Assembly: GCF_900101295.1 (NCBI RefSeq)
Contig: NZ_FOIL01000002.1
Coordinates: forward strand, 89,372 to 153,371
Direction: 5' to 3'
Length of the DNA: 64,000 nucleotides
From: [Clostridium] aminophilum
GTDB taxonomy: Bacteria > Bacillota > Clostridia > Lachnospirales > Lachnospiraceae
The notes under the pieces are model-generated. The model was not told where the DNA came from, searched no databases, and saw nothing but the letters and a program-made list of their open reading frames with translations. Below, in pieces: positions 37,185 to 45,795 of the stretch. Made by a program: the position numbers and the translations under genes. Each line of letters opens with the position of its first letter. Position 1 is the stretch's first letter.

Positions 37185-37187
37185 CCC

Positions 37188-38186
37188 TCAGATTCCTCCG
37201 TTCTTCATGGTTTTTCGAAGCATCACGCCAAAAAACGGCGCGCCAACCATCGCCGTCAGAATGGACAGCGGAAGTTCTGCGGCCGTCATGGTTCTCGCGG
37301 CCGAATCAATCATCAGAAGATATCCTGCACCCAGCAGCACGCAGGCGGGAATCAGTCCCCGGTGATCGTCCCCCACCAGAAAACGGCCGATGTGCGGTAT
37401 GACGAGGCCGATCCATCCGATGATTCCGCAAAGCGACACCGAAACCGCAGTCATCAGTGTCGAGACCACGATAATGATCATCCGTACTTTTCCCACATTA
37501 ACTCCCATGGAAATGGCCTCTTCCTCCTCCAGCGACATGAGATTCATCTTCCACCGCAGCGCCATCAGAATCAGCATGCAGGGAACGATGGTGGCAAAAC
37601 TGATCAGGACCTTTTCGTAAGACACCGATGCCAGACTCCCCATCAGCCAGACCGTGATCGCTGGAAGCGTGTTCTGCGGATCAGCAACGTATTTTACCAG
37701 CGAGATCAGCGCCTCAAAAAATGCGGCAACGATCACGCCGGAGAGAACCAGCATGAACAGTTCGGTCTTCTTGTTGATCCGGGAGATGGCCAGAACCAGA
37801 GCCACCGCGGCCAGTCCCATGAAAAGTGCCTGTCCCTGAACCAGAAAACTTCCGCCGGCAAGGAGGATTCCCAGCGCCGCGCCGAAACCTGCTCCGGCCG
37901 ATACCCCCAGAATGTCCGGGCTGACAAGCGGATTTCCGAAGATGCACTGATACGATGCGCCGGAGCAGGCCAGGCCTGCTCCGACGATCATGCTCATGAG
38001 AATTCTCGGAAGTCTCACCTGAAGGATCACGTTTTTTTCAAGTGGATCCAGGTTCGGATCAAACGTCAGCGCTTTTATCACGTCCGCAGGCGAGATGCCG
38101 TAACGCCCGATGCAGATGGAAAAAATAAACATTGCCGCCAGTGCTGCCGCTAAGAGCAGCAGTGTAAAACGTACCTTCTTCTTCAT
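37188..38186 (-). CDS. FecCD-family ABC transporter permease
   Basis: 332 residues with about ten membrane segments. RLPRILMSMIVGAGLACSGASYQ, GVSAGAGFGAALGIL and GLVIPHIGRFLVG are the family's conserved segments. The ATG directly follows the lipoprotein stop (TAAATG), so translation is coupled. Confidence 0.94.
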   Translation of the reverse strand: MKKKVRFTLLLLAAALAAMFIFSICIGRYGISPADVIKALTFDPNLDPLEKNVILQVRLPRILMSMIVGAGLACSGASYQCIFGNPLVSPDILGVSAGAGFGAALGILLAGGSFLVQGQALFMGLAAVALVLAISRINKKTELFMLVLSGVIVAAFFEALISLVKYVADPQNTLPAITVWLMGSLASVSYEKVLISFATIVPCMLILMALRWKMNLMSLEEEEAISMGVNVGKVRMIIIVVSTLMTAVSVSLCGIIGWIGLVIPHIGRFLVGDDHRGLIPACVLLGAGYLLMIDSAARTMTAAELPLSILTAMVGAPFFGVMLRKTMKNGGI

Positions 38187-39377
38187 TTAGTTCTGTGTAT
38201 CCCCTAAAATCTCTTCCAGCATCTCATCGGTGAGATCGAAATGATAAACCGTCTTGTAGAACTTCTTTACTTCGTCCTTCATGTCCATGGCTTTCATCTC
38301 CTCCGGATGCTGGATCTTCGCGAGCCACTTCACCATCAGCGGGGTCTCCACGCCCGGCGGATCCCAGCGGTATCCACCGATCGGAATCTTGTAGACGTTT
38401 CCGCTCTTTACCGCGCTGACCGCAGACCAGTCCTCGCCCTCGATCTTATTCTCCAGAAGATCGGACGGCTGAATCGAGGTGAAGTTGCCAATGTAGATAA
38501 TGTCCGGATTCCACTGGTAGATCTGCTCCATGTTGACATTCAGCGCCTCACCGGTCAGATCGGAAGACGGGCTGACCGCTTTGCTGTGTTCCAGCCAGTA
38601 GTTGGAGAATCCTTTTCCGGTCACCTTCAGCTTGTCGGACAGGAGAAGGACATTACTGTAATCCTCTTTTCCGACGCCGGCCAGCGCCTGGTCAACTTCG
38701 CCAACACTCTTGTGGAAATAGGTGATCAGTTCCTCCGCTCTCTCCGGCTTGCCCATCATGGTGGAAATGATCTTGATCCAGGTTTCCAGATCTTCTGCGG
38801 AACCATACTGGAGGGCGATGACCTTGATGCCCGCATCCTCCATCTTCTTGATCTCGTCATCCATGTAATTCCACTGGAACACGACATCCGGCTTCAGTTT
38901 GATCAGCTCCTCCACATTGACTACAAAGCTGGTATCCACGAAGCTCGTGTCCGCCTTGGCCAGTTCCGGATACATATACTTCAGCGCACTGTCATTGTAG
39001 GCGAGAATGGACGACGGATTACATCCGATCAGGTTATCGTTGTTGCCCACAACCGCGTAGAAAATGTACGGGAAGGGCATGATGGTCGTTGCCACCCGGT
39101 CCGGAACCCCGTCCAGCTCGATGGTCTTTCCCAACTGATCCACGATGGTGATGGTTCCGTCCTCGTTAATCCGGCTCTCGTTCCCGTTCTCTTTGTCCTC
39201 CGCAGTCTCTTTGGTCTCCTGTGCCTTTGTCTCCGCCTTTTCCGAAGACGCTTCACTCACCGCCTCTGTTCCGGCTGCCGCGCTGCTTTGAGGCGCTGCG
39301 CTGCCGCAGCCCGCTGCCGCAAGGAAAACCGCCGCACACAGGGAAGCGGCCATTTTCTTTAAACTACCCTTTCTCAT
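38187..39377 (-). CDS. Substrate-binding lipoprotein of the FecCD-type importer
   Basis: 396 residues. Lipoprotein signal with lipobox AAAGC near residues 20-24, then an acidic/Ala-rich linker, and a class III periplasmic-binding fold (ATTIMPFPYIFYAV; PDVVFQW; NPDIIYIGNF). ATG 39377 follows AGAGGAG. 44 bases downstream of the nitrogenase-like component gene, so the transported compound or metal probably serves that enzyme. Its binding residues do not tell me what is bound. Confidence 0.92.
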   Translation of the reverse strand: MRKGSLKKMAASLCAAVFLAAAGCGSAAPQSSAAAGTEAVSEASSEKAETKAQETKETAEDKENGNESRINEDGTITIVDQLGKTIELDGVPDRVATTIMPFPYIFYAVVGNNDNLIGCNPSSILAYNDSALKYMYPELAKADTSFVDTSFVVNVEELIKLKPDVVFQWNYMDDEIKKMEDAGIKVIALQYGSAEDLETWIKIISTMMGKPERAEELITYFHKSVGEVDQALAGVGKEDYSNVLLLSDKLKVTGKGFSNYWLEHSKAVSPSSDLTGEALNVNMEQIYQWNPDIIYIGNFTSIQPSDLLENKIEGEDWSAVSAVKSGNVYKIPIGGYRWDPPGVETPLMVKWLAKIQHPEEMKAMDMKDEVKKFYKTVYHFDLTDEMLEEILGDTQN

Positions 39378-39421
39378 TGACTCCTCTTTCCTCTCTTTTT
39401 CTGAAACTGATTTGTTGCTGT

Positions 39422-40717
39422 TTATCTGATTCGCCAAAGATCCGTGATCTTTTTGACGATATCATCCATTTCTCCCCCGATAAAATGAACCGCACGGCTC
39501 CAATAGAGTTTACTGGACAATGCGGTATGCGGGATCGAGACAAGGGGCAGATCTTCCGGCTTCACATCGCCGAGAAGGGGATCTCCCACCAGCATCTGGA
39601 ATCGGCCGGACTCCAGCGCAGCGATCAGTTTCGCTTCACTGTTCAGATCAAGATCTCCCTCCTGCGCCAGTTCCTTCCGGAGTCCCGTCATCGTCGCCAC
39701 CGTCACCGGTATTTCCGGATGAACCGCGTGAATGGCATGACGGATGCTGTTGCCGAGGATTTCCTCTCCCACGATCAGGACGCCGCCATCTCCGTTGTTC
39801 CCTATGGCATCCGGTTCCGATACATTTCCGGTCCCCGCGGCATCGTTTCGCCCCGCAGCATTTCCGGTCCCCGTGGTGTCATTTTGCCCCGCAGCATTTC
39901 CGGTCTCCGCGGCATCATCCCGCCCGGTGTCTTTCCCGAGCACTCTGCACTTCCGGTCCTTCCGCGTCTCCTCGATCATCCCGAAAACCGACGTATCCGA
40001 TCCGGCGATTGTTCCGGCCACATACGGAATCCCGTAGTTTTCACAGAGATACTTTGCCGTATCCAGACCGGATTCCGTGACAACCAGATTGACCTCCGCC
40101 TTTGTGAGATCCCGTATCTGGCCCAGATCCGCTCCCATCATCAGTTTCCCGATGATGCGGAATCCGGCCTGTTCCAATGCACGGTAGAGATCCTCCGCAT
40201 TGGAATTCGCGGAAAAATCCAGTGGCGTCGTTCCGATGACATTGATTCCGTGATCGGTTTTCCCGTCTGTCGGAGCAAGAAACCGACGGATCACCGCAAG
40301 CATCGCATCGGAAACACCTTTGTTGTAGAGGCCGATTCCGTTGGTGGAAAAGCCGAACGCCGGCTTTCCGGTGGAATTCTCAATCTCCCGGGCAATCCCC
40401 TTCATGTCCGAGCCGATGACCATCGGCACCGGACTCCCGATCACCGCATAGAGGGTCGGATTCGTGTACTCGGACGCCTTTAAGATGTGATCGATCAGTT
40501 TGTCATCTCTTCCCAGAACCGCGTCGATCTCCCGAAGTCCCGAGCAGAATACCATCGAGCGTGCCCCGAACCATCTGGGCTCGTCGTATCCGGTGTAATT
40601 TCCCGTGCATCCCGACGCGTCGTGAATGACGCTCATACCGCCCAGATCAAACAGAGCGGAGCAGACGCCGGAATAATCCGGCGACAGCGCCGGAAGTGTT
40701 ATCCATAATTGTTCCAA
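39422..40717 (-). CDS. Nitrogenase component 1-like protein A
   Basis: 431 residues of the oxidoreductase/nitrogenase component 1 family. DYSGVCSALFDLGG...HDASGC-x-GNY places Cys19 and Cys37 where NifD/K have their first two P-cluster cysteines; the third position reads IGSPVPMVIGSD with no cysteine. Cys58 (MVFCSG) is extra. No FeMo-cofactor-type Cys/His pattern is visible. Residues ~265-300 are a repetitive Gly/Asn/Asp/Ala linker encoded by a 36-base repeat. Works with protein B and the NifH-like reductase of the same operon; the substrate is unknown. Confidence 0.85.
   Translation of the reverse strand: MEQLWITLPALSPDYSGVCSALFDLGGMSVIHDASGCTGNYTGYDEPRWFGARSMVFCSGLREIDAVLGRDDKLIDHILKASEYTNPTLYAVIGSPVPMVIGSDMKGIAREIENSTGKPAFGFSTNGIGLYNKGVSDAMLAVIRRFLAPTDGKTDHGINVIGTTPLDFSANSNAEDLYRALEQAGFRIIGKLMMGADLGQIRDLTKAEVNLVVTESGLDTAKYLCENYGIPYVAGTIAGSDTSVFGMIEETRKDRKCRVLGKDTGRDDAAETGNAAGQNDTTGTGNAAGRNDAAGTGNVSEPDAIGNNGDGGVLIVGEEILGNSIRHAIHAVHPEIPVTVATMTGLRKELAQEGDLDLNSEAKLIAALESGRFQMLVGDPLLGDVKPEDLPLVSIPHTALSSKLYWSRAVHFIGGEMDDIVKKITDLWRIR
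39825..39932 (-). repeat. 36-base tandem repeat inside nitrogenase-like gene A
   Basis: Nearly three copies of a 36-base unit (copies at 39825, 39861 and a partial at 39897) encoding a 12-residue unit with TGNAAG and ND. In frame, so copy-number change would only alter linker length. Confidence 0.8.
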
Positions 40718-40732
40718 ACCATTTCTCCTTTG

Positions 40733-42013
40733 TCAGATGATCAGCACGGCGTCTTCCAGAATCTTCTTCAAATCCGGCGACTGGTTCTTCGCGCTGCGGA
40801 TCCGCCCCAGCAGTTCTGTCAGCCCCCGGTATCCGTAAAGTCCGTTCTGCCCGCCGATGTCGACCACATGCGCCGCCCCGGAGAGATATCCCGCGCTGTA
40901 GCCGACGGCAATGCATTCCTCCCTCACCGGGCTTTCCACCGTCACCTTAGGATTCTGCGGCTGCCGGATCTCGGTTTCCGGATAATGTTCCATCACATAG
41001 TCAAAATGTTCCCGGTCATCCGGAATTACCTGCTGACAATAAATCCGTTTGATATTCAATCCGTGATCCAGAAGACACCGCGCCAGTTCAAAGGGCCGGG
41101 CGATGGATTCCTCATCCAGGATCAGAGGCATTCCGTCCAGCTCATCCCTCGTGAGCACCAGCGCCGCTTCCGCTTCCCGTTCATATTCCTCCAGCGGCGG
41201 ACAGGGGACACCGAGCACCTCGGCAACTCTCTCATAGTTTTCCCGGATATCCTCCGGCCGGAAGGAAATCAGCATTTTTTCAAAGGGAATTCCCAGTTTC
41301 CGCTTCATATTTTTGGAAGCGTAGACTGCCGACGGCGCGGCGATCAGATTCAGCCGGCTCTTTGCCATATCCTGATAAGACGCCATCGTCCGGTAATCCG
41401 TGATATGCCGCACCTCCGAGACTCCCATGTTCCGGAGGACCTCATAGAGCTCGCTGTCTTTGCGGAACGGCTCCAGATTGCCGACGATATTGACACCTGA
41501 ATCCTTTTTCTCCTCCCGCTCCAGCACAGAATAGATTTTATTCTGCACATTGACTAACGGCGGAACCCCGGTATCCGTGGAAGTCGGATTCATGTGACAG
41601 TCGATAAAGCGCACACCGGGATACTTTTCCTCCAGTTCCTCCCGGAGCGCCTCATGATCGGTCCCCAGCAGATCGTCGATGCAGCTCACGAAGACACCCA
41701 TGACTTTCGGCCGTCTTCCTCTCCGGTCCAGAAAACTGAAAAGCTCCTCCAGCGCATCCAGCAGCATCTGTTCATAATCGCCGGAGACGATGGACTGTTC
41801 GGTCAGAAACAGGTATGATACCCGGTTCTTTCGGCCCTCCATCCTTGCCCCCAGTGCGCCGTGGCGCCCACAGGCAGAAGGACTGACGAAAATGAAGTAG
41901 CTCTCCGGAATCAGCTGAGCAATTTTCAGGACTCCCCAGCCGCCGTGGGCCGGCGACGCGTAATGCAGGCTGTTTTCAAACACATTTTCGAGCAGGCTGC
42001 AGCTCATCCGCAC
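40733..42013 (-). CDS. Nitrogenase component 1-like protein B
   Basis: 426 residues. [13 protein letters not shown] lacks the first P-cluster cysteine, but Cys48 ([11 protein letters not shown]) and Cys111 ([12 protein letters not shown]) match the second and third, complementary to protein A, which has the first and second. A four-cysteine site shared across the A-B interface could hold an Fe-S cluster. Overlaps the NifH-like gene by 38 bases and precedes gene A by 15 bases. Confidence 0.85.
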   Translation of the reverse strand: MRMSCSLLENVFENSLHYASPAHGGWGVLKIAQLIPESYFIFVSPSACGRHGALGARMEGRKNRVSYLFLTEQSIVSGDYEQMLLDALEELFSFLDRRGRRPKVMGVFVSCIDDLLGTDHEALREELEEKYPGVRFIDCHMNPTSTDTGVPPLVNVQNKIYSVLEREEKKDSGVNIVGNLEPFRKDSELYEVLRNMGVSEVRHITDYRTMASYQDMAKSRLNLIAAPSAVYASKNMKRKLGIPFEKMLISFRPEDIRENYERVAEVLGVPCPPLEEYEREAEAALVLTRDELDGMPLILDEESIARPFELARCLLDHGLNIKRIYCQQVIPDDREHFDYVMEHYPETEIRQPQNPKVTVESPVREECIAVGYSAGYLSGAAHVVDIGGQNGLYGYRGLTELLGRIRSAKNQSPDLKKILEDAVLII

Positions 42014-42761
42014 TCACCTCCAACACTTTCTCTGCCAGATTCCGGTACTGATCCGCCATCTCCGAGTCCGGAAGCGCCTCGATTACCGTCATTCCCTGAT
42101 CCTCTGCCTGCTGAACCGCGCCGTCCCGCGGGATCACGCAGAGCACCGATTCGCCCATTTCATCTGCGGCTTTCTGAACGATTTCCAGTTCATTTTCCAC
42201 ATTTCTCCGGTTCAGAATGAGACCGCCGAGTCTCGCATAACCCCGTTTTTCAAACTGGTGAACCGCAGAGACAATGTTGGAAGCCGCATAGAGCGCCATC
42301 ATTTCCCCGGATGTCACCACCAGCACGTGATCCGCATATCCCTCGCGGATCGGCATGGCAAATCCGCCGCAGACCACATCCCCCAGAACGTCATAGAGCA
42401 CAATGTCCGGCTGGTATTTTTCATATGCACCGAGTTCTTCCAGCTTGTCGAAGGCGGTGATGATGCCGCGTCCCGCGCAGCCGATTCCCGGCGTCGGACC
42501 TCCGGCCTCCACGCAGAGAATTCCGTGAAATCCCTCAAACACAATATCTTCCAGCTCCACATTGTTCGGACCCTTATCCCGAATTCTGTCCAATACCGTC
42601 GGAATCTTCCTTCCGCCCATCAGACACTTCGTCGAATCGGATTTCGGATCGCAGCCGATCTGCATCACCCGATATCCCAGAACAGACAGCGCCGCCGCCA
42701 GATTCGACGTGGTGGTGGATTTTCCGATCCCGCCCTTTCCGTATACTGCAATTTTTACCAT
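41976..42761 (-). CDS. NifH-like nitrogenase reductase
   Basis: 261-residue ATP-dependent electron donor. P-loop GKGGIGKST at 8-16, cluster ligands Cys95 (GIGCAGRG) and Cys131 ([17 protein letters not shown]) both present, very like true NifH. It should form a dimer with one 4Fe-4S cluster and reduce the A/B proteins. ATG 42761 is chosen for GGAAGAGG; upstream sequence in the same frame runs through the 38-base repeats and is not coding. First gene of a six-gene operon. Confidence 0.92.
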   Translation of the reverse strand: MVKIAVYGKGGIGKSTTTSNLAAALSVLGYRVMQIGCDPKSDSTKCLMGGRKIPTVLDRIRDKGPNNVELEDIVFEGFHGILCVEAGGPTPGIGCAGRGIITAFDKLEELGAYEKYQPDIVLYDVLGDVVCGGFAMPIREGYADHVLVVTSGEMMALYAASNIVSAVHQFEKRGYARLGGLILNRRNVENELEIVQKAADEMGESVLCVIPRDGAVQQAEDQGMTVIEALPDSEMADQYRNLAEKVLEVSADELQPARKCV

Positions 42762-43175
42762 CGTCTTTTTCCTCTTCCTGACCGGTACATCGCTCAAAAT
42801 GCCCGGCCATTCCCTCTGACCGGTGCATCGGTCAGAATACCCGGGCTTTCCCTCTGACCGGTGCATCGGTCAGAATGCCCAGACTTTCCCTCTAACCAGA
42901 TAATTCAGGAAGGATGCACCGGTTGCATTTACAAAACTTTTGTTATACAATCTTTACTATAGTTAGTTTTTGCTTACCATAGTATGGTCAGAAGTTCCAT
43001 ACCAACGTGTTATCTGACGCTTTGCAGTTGTTGCGAACGAAAGCAGTCCCGCAAAACGTGCATTATCCCATTGGTTTATACATTCTAACCATTGTTAGTC
43101 ATAACTCACTAACACGAAGTACTTTATCAAAATGACAGAGCATTTTCTGTTGCGCAGGCAACACTTTAAAGCAAT
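42762..43175. promoter_or_regulatory. Regulatory region between nitrogenase-like operon and Crp/Fnr gene
   Basis: 414 bases without a gene. From left: three 38-base repeats (42778-42891), an inverted partial copy (GATGCACCGG near 42914), then a palindrome cluster: ACTATAGT at 42956, ACCATAGTATGGT at 42976-42988, GTATGG-N9-CCATAC at 42982-43002, and CTAAC-CATT-GTTAG at 43085-43098 followed by another CTAAC at 43109. These are good candidates for binding sites of the adjacent regulator. Confidence 0.65.
42778..42891 (-). repeat. Three tandem 38-base repeats in the leader of the NifH-like gene
   Basis: Units start at 42778, 42816 and 42854. Each of the last two contains TGACCG-GTGCAT-CGGTCA, a perfect 6-bp stem; the first is diverged. 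38 is not a multiple of three, so the frame is lost each time and the repeats are non-coding. Confidence 0.88.
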
Positions 43176-43841
43176 ATGAGAGATTTTTCCGAAATACCAA
43201 AGGCCAAACTGTTCCGCAATCTGACGGATGACGAGATCCGACAGCTCGTCCGTCACACCTCCTATTTCATATCCAGCTTTAAAAAGGGAGCGGAGATCTT
43301 TCCGCCGGACTCTCCCATCTCACATTCCGGCATCATTCTATCCGGTGAGATCGACGTGATGCATCTGTCCCTCTCCGGAGACGAGGAACTGGTGGGCCGG
43401 AACCGCACCGGTGACATCATTGCACCCGCTTTCTGCATCACGGGAATTGAGAACAATCTCTCGCACTTCCGCGCGGCAAAGGATTCGGAGATTCTGTTTC
43501 TGGACATCCATTCGCTTCTTGCCCATCCGGTCAATGAATCGTTTTACTCCAAATTCATCGCCAATCTCACGACGATCCTTGCGACAAACAACATCATTCT
43601 CAACCGAAAAATTCAGCTCCTCACCCAGAAATCTCTGAGCAAGAAACTGATGACGTATTTTATGCAATTGTCACGGGAATCGAAGAGCCGGACCTTCCGG
43701 CTTTCCTTCACCAGAGAGCAGCTCGCCCAGTATATCTCCTCCGAGCGTTCCAGTGTATGCCGTGAGCTCGGCCGGCTGCAGGACGACGGCCTGATCCGGG
43801 TGAACGGGAACGAGATTACGATTCTGGAACCGGTGGGGTAA
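43176..43841 (+). CDS. Crp/Fnr-family transcriptional regulator
   Basis: 221 residues: cyclic-nucleotide-binding-type beta barrel at ~10-130 and a C-terminal winged helix with LSFTREQLAQYISSERSSVCRELGRL (recognition helix about 178-190). No cysteine cluster at the N-terminus as in Fnr, so direct 4Fe-4S sensing is unlikely; the effector is unknown. Divergent from the nitrogenase-like operon with palindromes between, so it probably controls it. No strong ribosome binding site before the first ATG. Followed by an 8-bp AT hairpin at 43840-43858. Confidence 0.88.
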   Translation: MRDFSEIPKAKLFRNLTDDEIRQLVRHTSYFISSFKKGAEIFPPDSPISHSGIILSGEIDVMHLSLSGDEELVGRNRTGDIIAPAFCITGIENNLSHFRAAKDSEILFLDIHSLLAHPVNESFYSKFIANLTTILATNNIILNRKIQLLTQKSLSKKLMTYFMQLSRESKSRTFRLSFTREQLAQYISSERSSVCRELGRLQDDGLIRVNGNEITILEPVG

Positions 43842-43856
43842 AATACATCTTGTATT

Positions 43857-44143
43857 TTAAAAAGAGCTGCTTCCAGAGTGCGCATGTTTCACGGTCTTCT
43901 GGGTTGCGCTCATGTTTTTGAGCATCTTCTCCTGTGTCCGTTCCAGCGTATCGGTTGTGGTGGCAATATAGTTTTTGTCTGTATAGATCGGGAAGTTTTT
44001 CCGAGGCCGGAGAAGAAAGAATAGGAATCCAGCATCTCGTACTGCGCGAAATTCTGGACCGCACCCTTGAATCCGTCATAGATCCGCTTGTCTTCCATCG
44101 GCTTTAACTCCCGGAATGCCGCATCTGCTGCCTCATCAACGTG
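43857..44143 (-). pseudogene. 3' fragment of an unrecognised gene with a frameshift
   Basis: The minus strand reads HVDEAADAAFRELKP-MEDKRIYDGFKGAVQ and ends its first frame near 44000; adding one A in the A5 tract (43996-44000) restores KNFPIYTDKNYIATT and an open frame to the stop at 43857. The 5' part is missing: the frame is cut at 44143, where an IS91-type fragment begins. I do not recognise the family. A single-base sequencing error cannot be excluded for the frameshift, but the missing 5' end is real. Confidence 0.6.
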
Positions 44144-44145
44144 CT

Positions 44146-44238
44146 ACGGAGATAGAAAGTATTACTAAAATGATTAACTGTGGCGACCCGTCTTACGGTG
44201 GCGCCATGTATGCATGTCCAAAATGCGGTCATCTTTTC
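44146..44238 (+). pseudogene. Fragment of IS91-type transposase zinc-binding domain
   Basis: Reads TEIESITKMINCGDPSYGG and then AMYACPKCGH, resembling the N-terminal zinc-binding domain of IS91-family transposases. Nothing of the catalytic part remains. Suggests a past insertion and deletion at this junction. Confidence 0.6.
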
Positions 44239-44265
44239 CTTCTTCGTTCTAACTGGCGAGCAGGG

Positions 44266-44292
44266 CATAAATGGATGCTTCGTCCATTTATG
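44266..44292. repeat. Perfect 10-bp inverted repeat
   Basis: CATAAATGGA and its complement with a seven-base loop, in the remnant zone. Function unknown; may be a mobile-element end structure. Confidence 0.45.
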
Positions 44293-44393
44293 TGTTTGCC
44301 GTTGGGGATTCCCAAACCCTTTTTCACACATCCGTGTGGCTGCGCGTTTCTGCGAAACGCTTCCTTTGGTTCCCTATGGGCCCTCTAAAAAGC

Positions 44394-44440
44394 AAAAAAC
44401 GGAGCCAGACACCAGATGATTTTTCTGATGTCCGGCTCCG
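44394..44440 (-). terminator. Intrinsic terminator at the end of the DUF4143 remnant
   Basis: CGGAGCC-x-GACA-x-CAG pairs with CTGATGTCCGGCTCCG (14 of 16 positions), followed by six U on the minus strand. It now ends the ftsH-like/dnaA-like transcript. Confidence 0.75.
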
Positions 44441-44496
44441 TAGAGTCATTCTTGTATCTATTAGCCATTTTTAATTTTTTTCTGCTTTTGGCTAAT

Positions 44497-44670
44497 TCAT
44501 GCCTCTAACAGCCAATCAGCTAAATCGACAATTTTTATACCTTCGTATTGGTATTCATCATTTCTTGTACGCGCGATAAGCATTTTAGGATATGCATCTT
44601 TTATCTGCAAAAGTGGTGAAACTTCTCTCTCAAAAGTCTTATCATCGCTTATGTTATCGGATACTTGAAT
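44497..44670 (-). pseudogene. 3' end of a DUF4143-type AAA ATPase gene
   Basis: 57 codons reading [20 protein letters not shown], then [28 protein letters not shown] and a stop. This matches the C-terminus of DUF4143 ATP-binding proteins. It has no start and begins exactly after, and in the same frame as, the TGA of the DnaA/hydrolase fusion gene, so a recombination joined the two. Confidence 0.7.
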
Positions 44671-45783
44671 TCATGAATTATTCGTCGATGCCAACTCAGT
44701 AATCAATTCGACTACCTTCCGTGCGCCGTTCTTATCAAGTTTATGCCCCATCTCGATATGATAGACTTTTGATTGGTCATCGTAGTATTTACTAAGAATG
44801 TCCTCATTTGCTGCAGTCTTGTCTTCGGTTCCATATATCAGAAAAGTCTGTTTTCGGAGATCAGCGTCGAATGTCTTACTAAAGAATTCACTCTTTACAT
44901 TATCAATCGACTCTAGAAAATCCGGTGTTAACTTCTGGTTCTGTTCGGTACATAAAGCTTTAATCCGCATTAGATTATCCGGGAGGGCTACATTGATCAT
45001 TATTTTGGGGATGTCAGGAATCTGCATAGCATAAAACGCTCCTAAAGAAGAGGCGACTATCACATCATAATGATTCCGAGAGATCAGCTTATTGAGTTTC
45101 TCTTTCATCTTATCCGTGTTGGTAAGGGGGAAATCGGGAGCGTCTAAATGATATGGTATTTTACTTAAGTCAAGTTCATCACAAAGTAAGCTCCATGAAT
45201 GACCATATCCTGTGCCAAGATAACCATGAACGTAAAGGATTTGTATATCCCTGTTTTTACAAGCTGCATTGAGATACAGCATATCGGATGGAATCTCAAC
45301 AGCTCTTCCCCATTCCAGTCTGGAAACGAGCATCTCTGACACACCTATTTTTCTCAATCCCGGTATAGAATCATGACCGGTAACGACGATCTGGCCACCT
45401 GTTTCAAATACCGCGTTGAATACAGAAATGAATTCTTCCGTGCTTACATCCTTGCCTGCCAGATAGTGTATATCATCTACAAGGAGGACATCTGCAGTTC
45501 GATATTTCTCTCTGAATTCCTGTCTTGCAGATGATCGAATTGCGAAAATAAGATCATCTACAAAATCCTTTGTTCTAATTCGTACGACGCGCAAATCGGA
45601 ATAGGATTTTTGTAAGTACTGTTCAATAGCATGTAGAATATGCGTCTTTCCGGTCTGAGTATCCCCATAAATATATAGTGGGTTTGCAGTTTTACCAAGG
45701 TGATCTACTACAGATCTTGCAGCTAAAAAGGCTTCCCTGTTATTCTTGTTCAGATAAAAATTATCGAAGCTGTATTTTGACAT
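44671..45783 (-). CDS. DnaA-type AAA+ ATPase fused to a YqiA-like alpha/beta hydrolase
   Basis: 370 residues. Residues 1-170 closely follow DnaA domain III: YSFDNFYLNKNN start, Walker A GDTQTGKTH (40-48), Walker B VLLVDDIHYL (99-108), SRLEWGRAVEI (154-164). The lid and the DNA-binding domain IV of DnaA are missing. From ~180 to the end the chain is an alpha/beta hydrolase: ILYVHGYLG (182-190), nucleophile Ser246 in VASSLGAFYA, acidic residue at IYGTED (Asp321), His347 in EMGHKL, as in the UPF0227/YqiA esterases. ATG 45783 follows AGGAGGT; an in-frame GTG at 45792 is possible. Twelve bases after the FtsH-like gene. No described function. Confidence 0.85.
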   Translation of the reverse strand: MSKYSFDNFYLNKNNREAFLAARSVVDHLGKTANPLYIYGDTQTGKTHILHAIEQYLQKSYSDLRVVRIRTKDFVDDLIFAIRSSARQEFREKYRTADVLLVDDIHYLAGKDVSTEEFISVFNAVFETGGQIVVTGHDSIPGLRKIGVSEMLVSRLEWGRAVEIPSDMLYLNAACKNRDIQILYVHGYLGTGYGHSWSLLCDELDLSKIPYHLDAPDFPLTNTDKMKEKLNKLISRNHYDVIVASSLGAFYAMQIPDIPKIMINVALPDNLMRIKALCTEQNQKLTPDFLESIDNVKSEFFSKTFDADLRKQTFLIYGTEDKTAANEDILSKYYDDQSKVYHIEMGHKLDKNGARKVVELITELASTNNS

Positions 45784-45795
45784 ACGGAGCACCTC

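Noticed and set aside
42778..42891. CRISPR array
   Set aside because: Three repeats are directly tandem with no spacers and no cas genes are present; they are leader repeats. I saw no CRISPR elsewhere.
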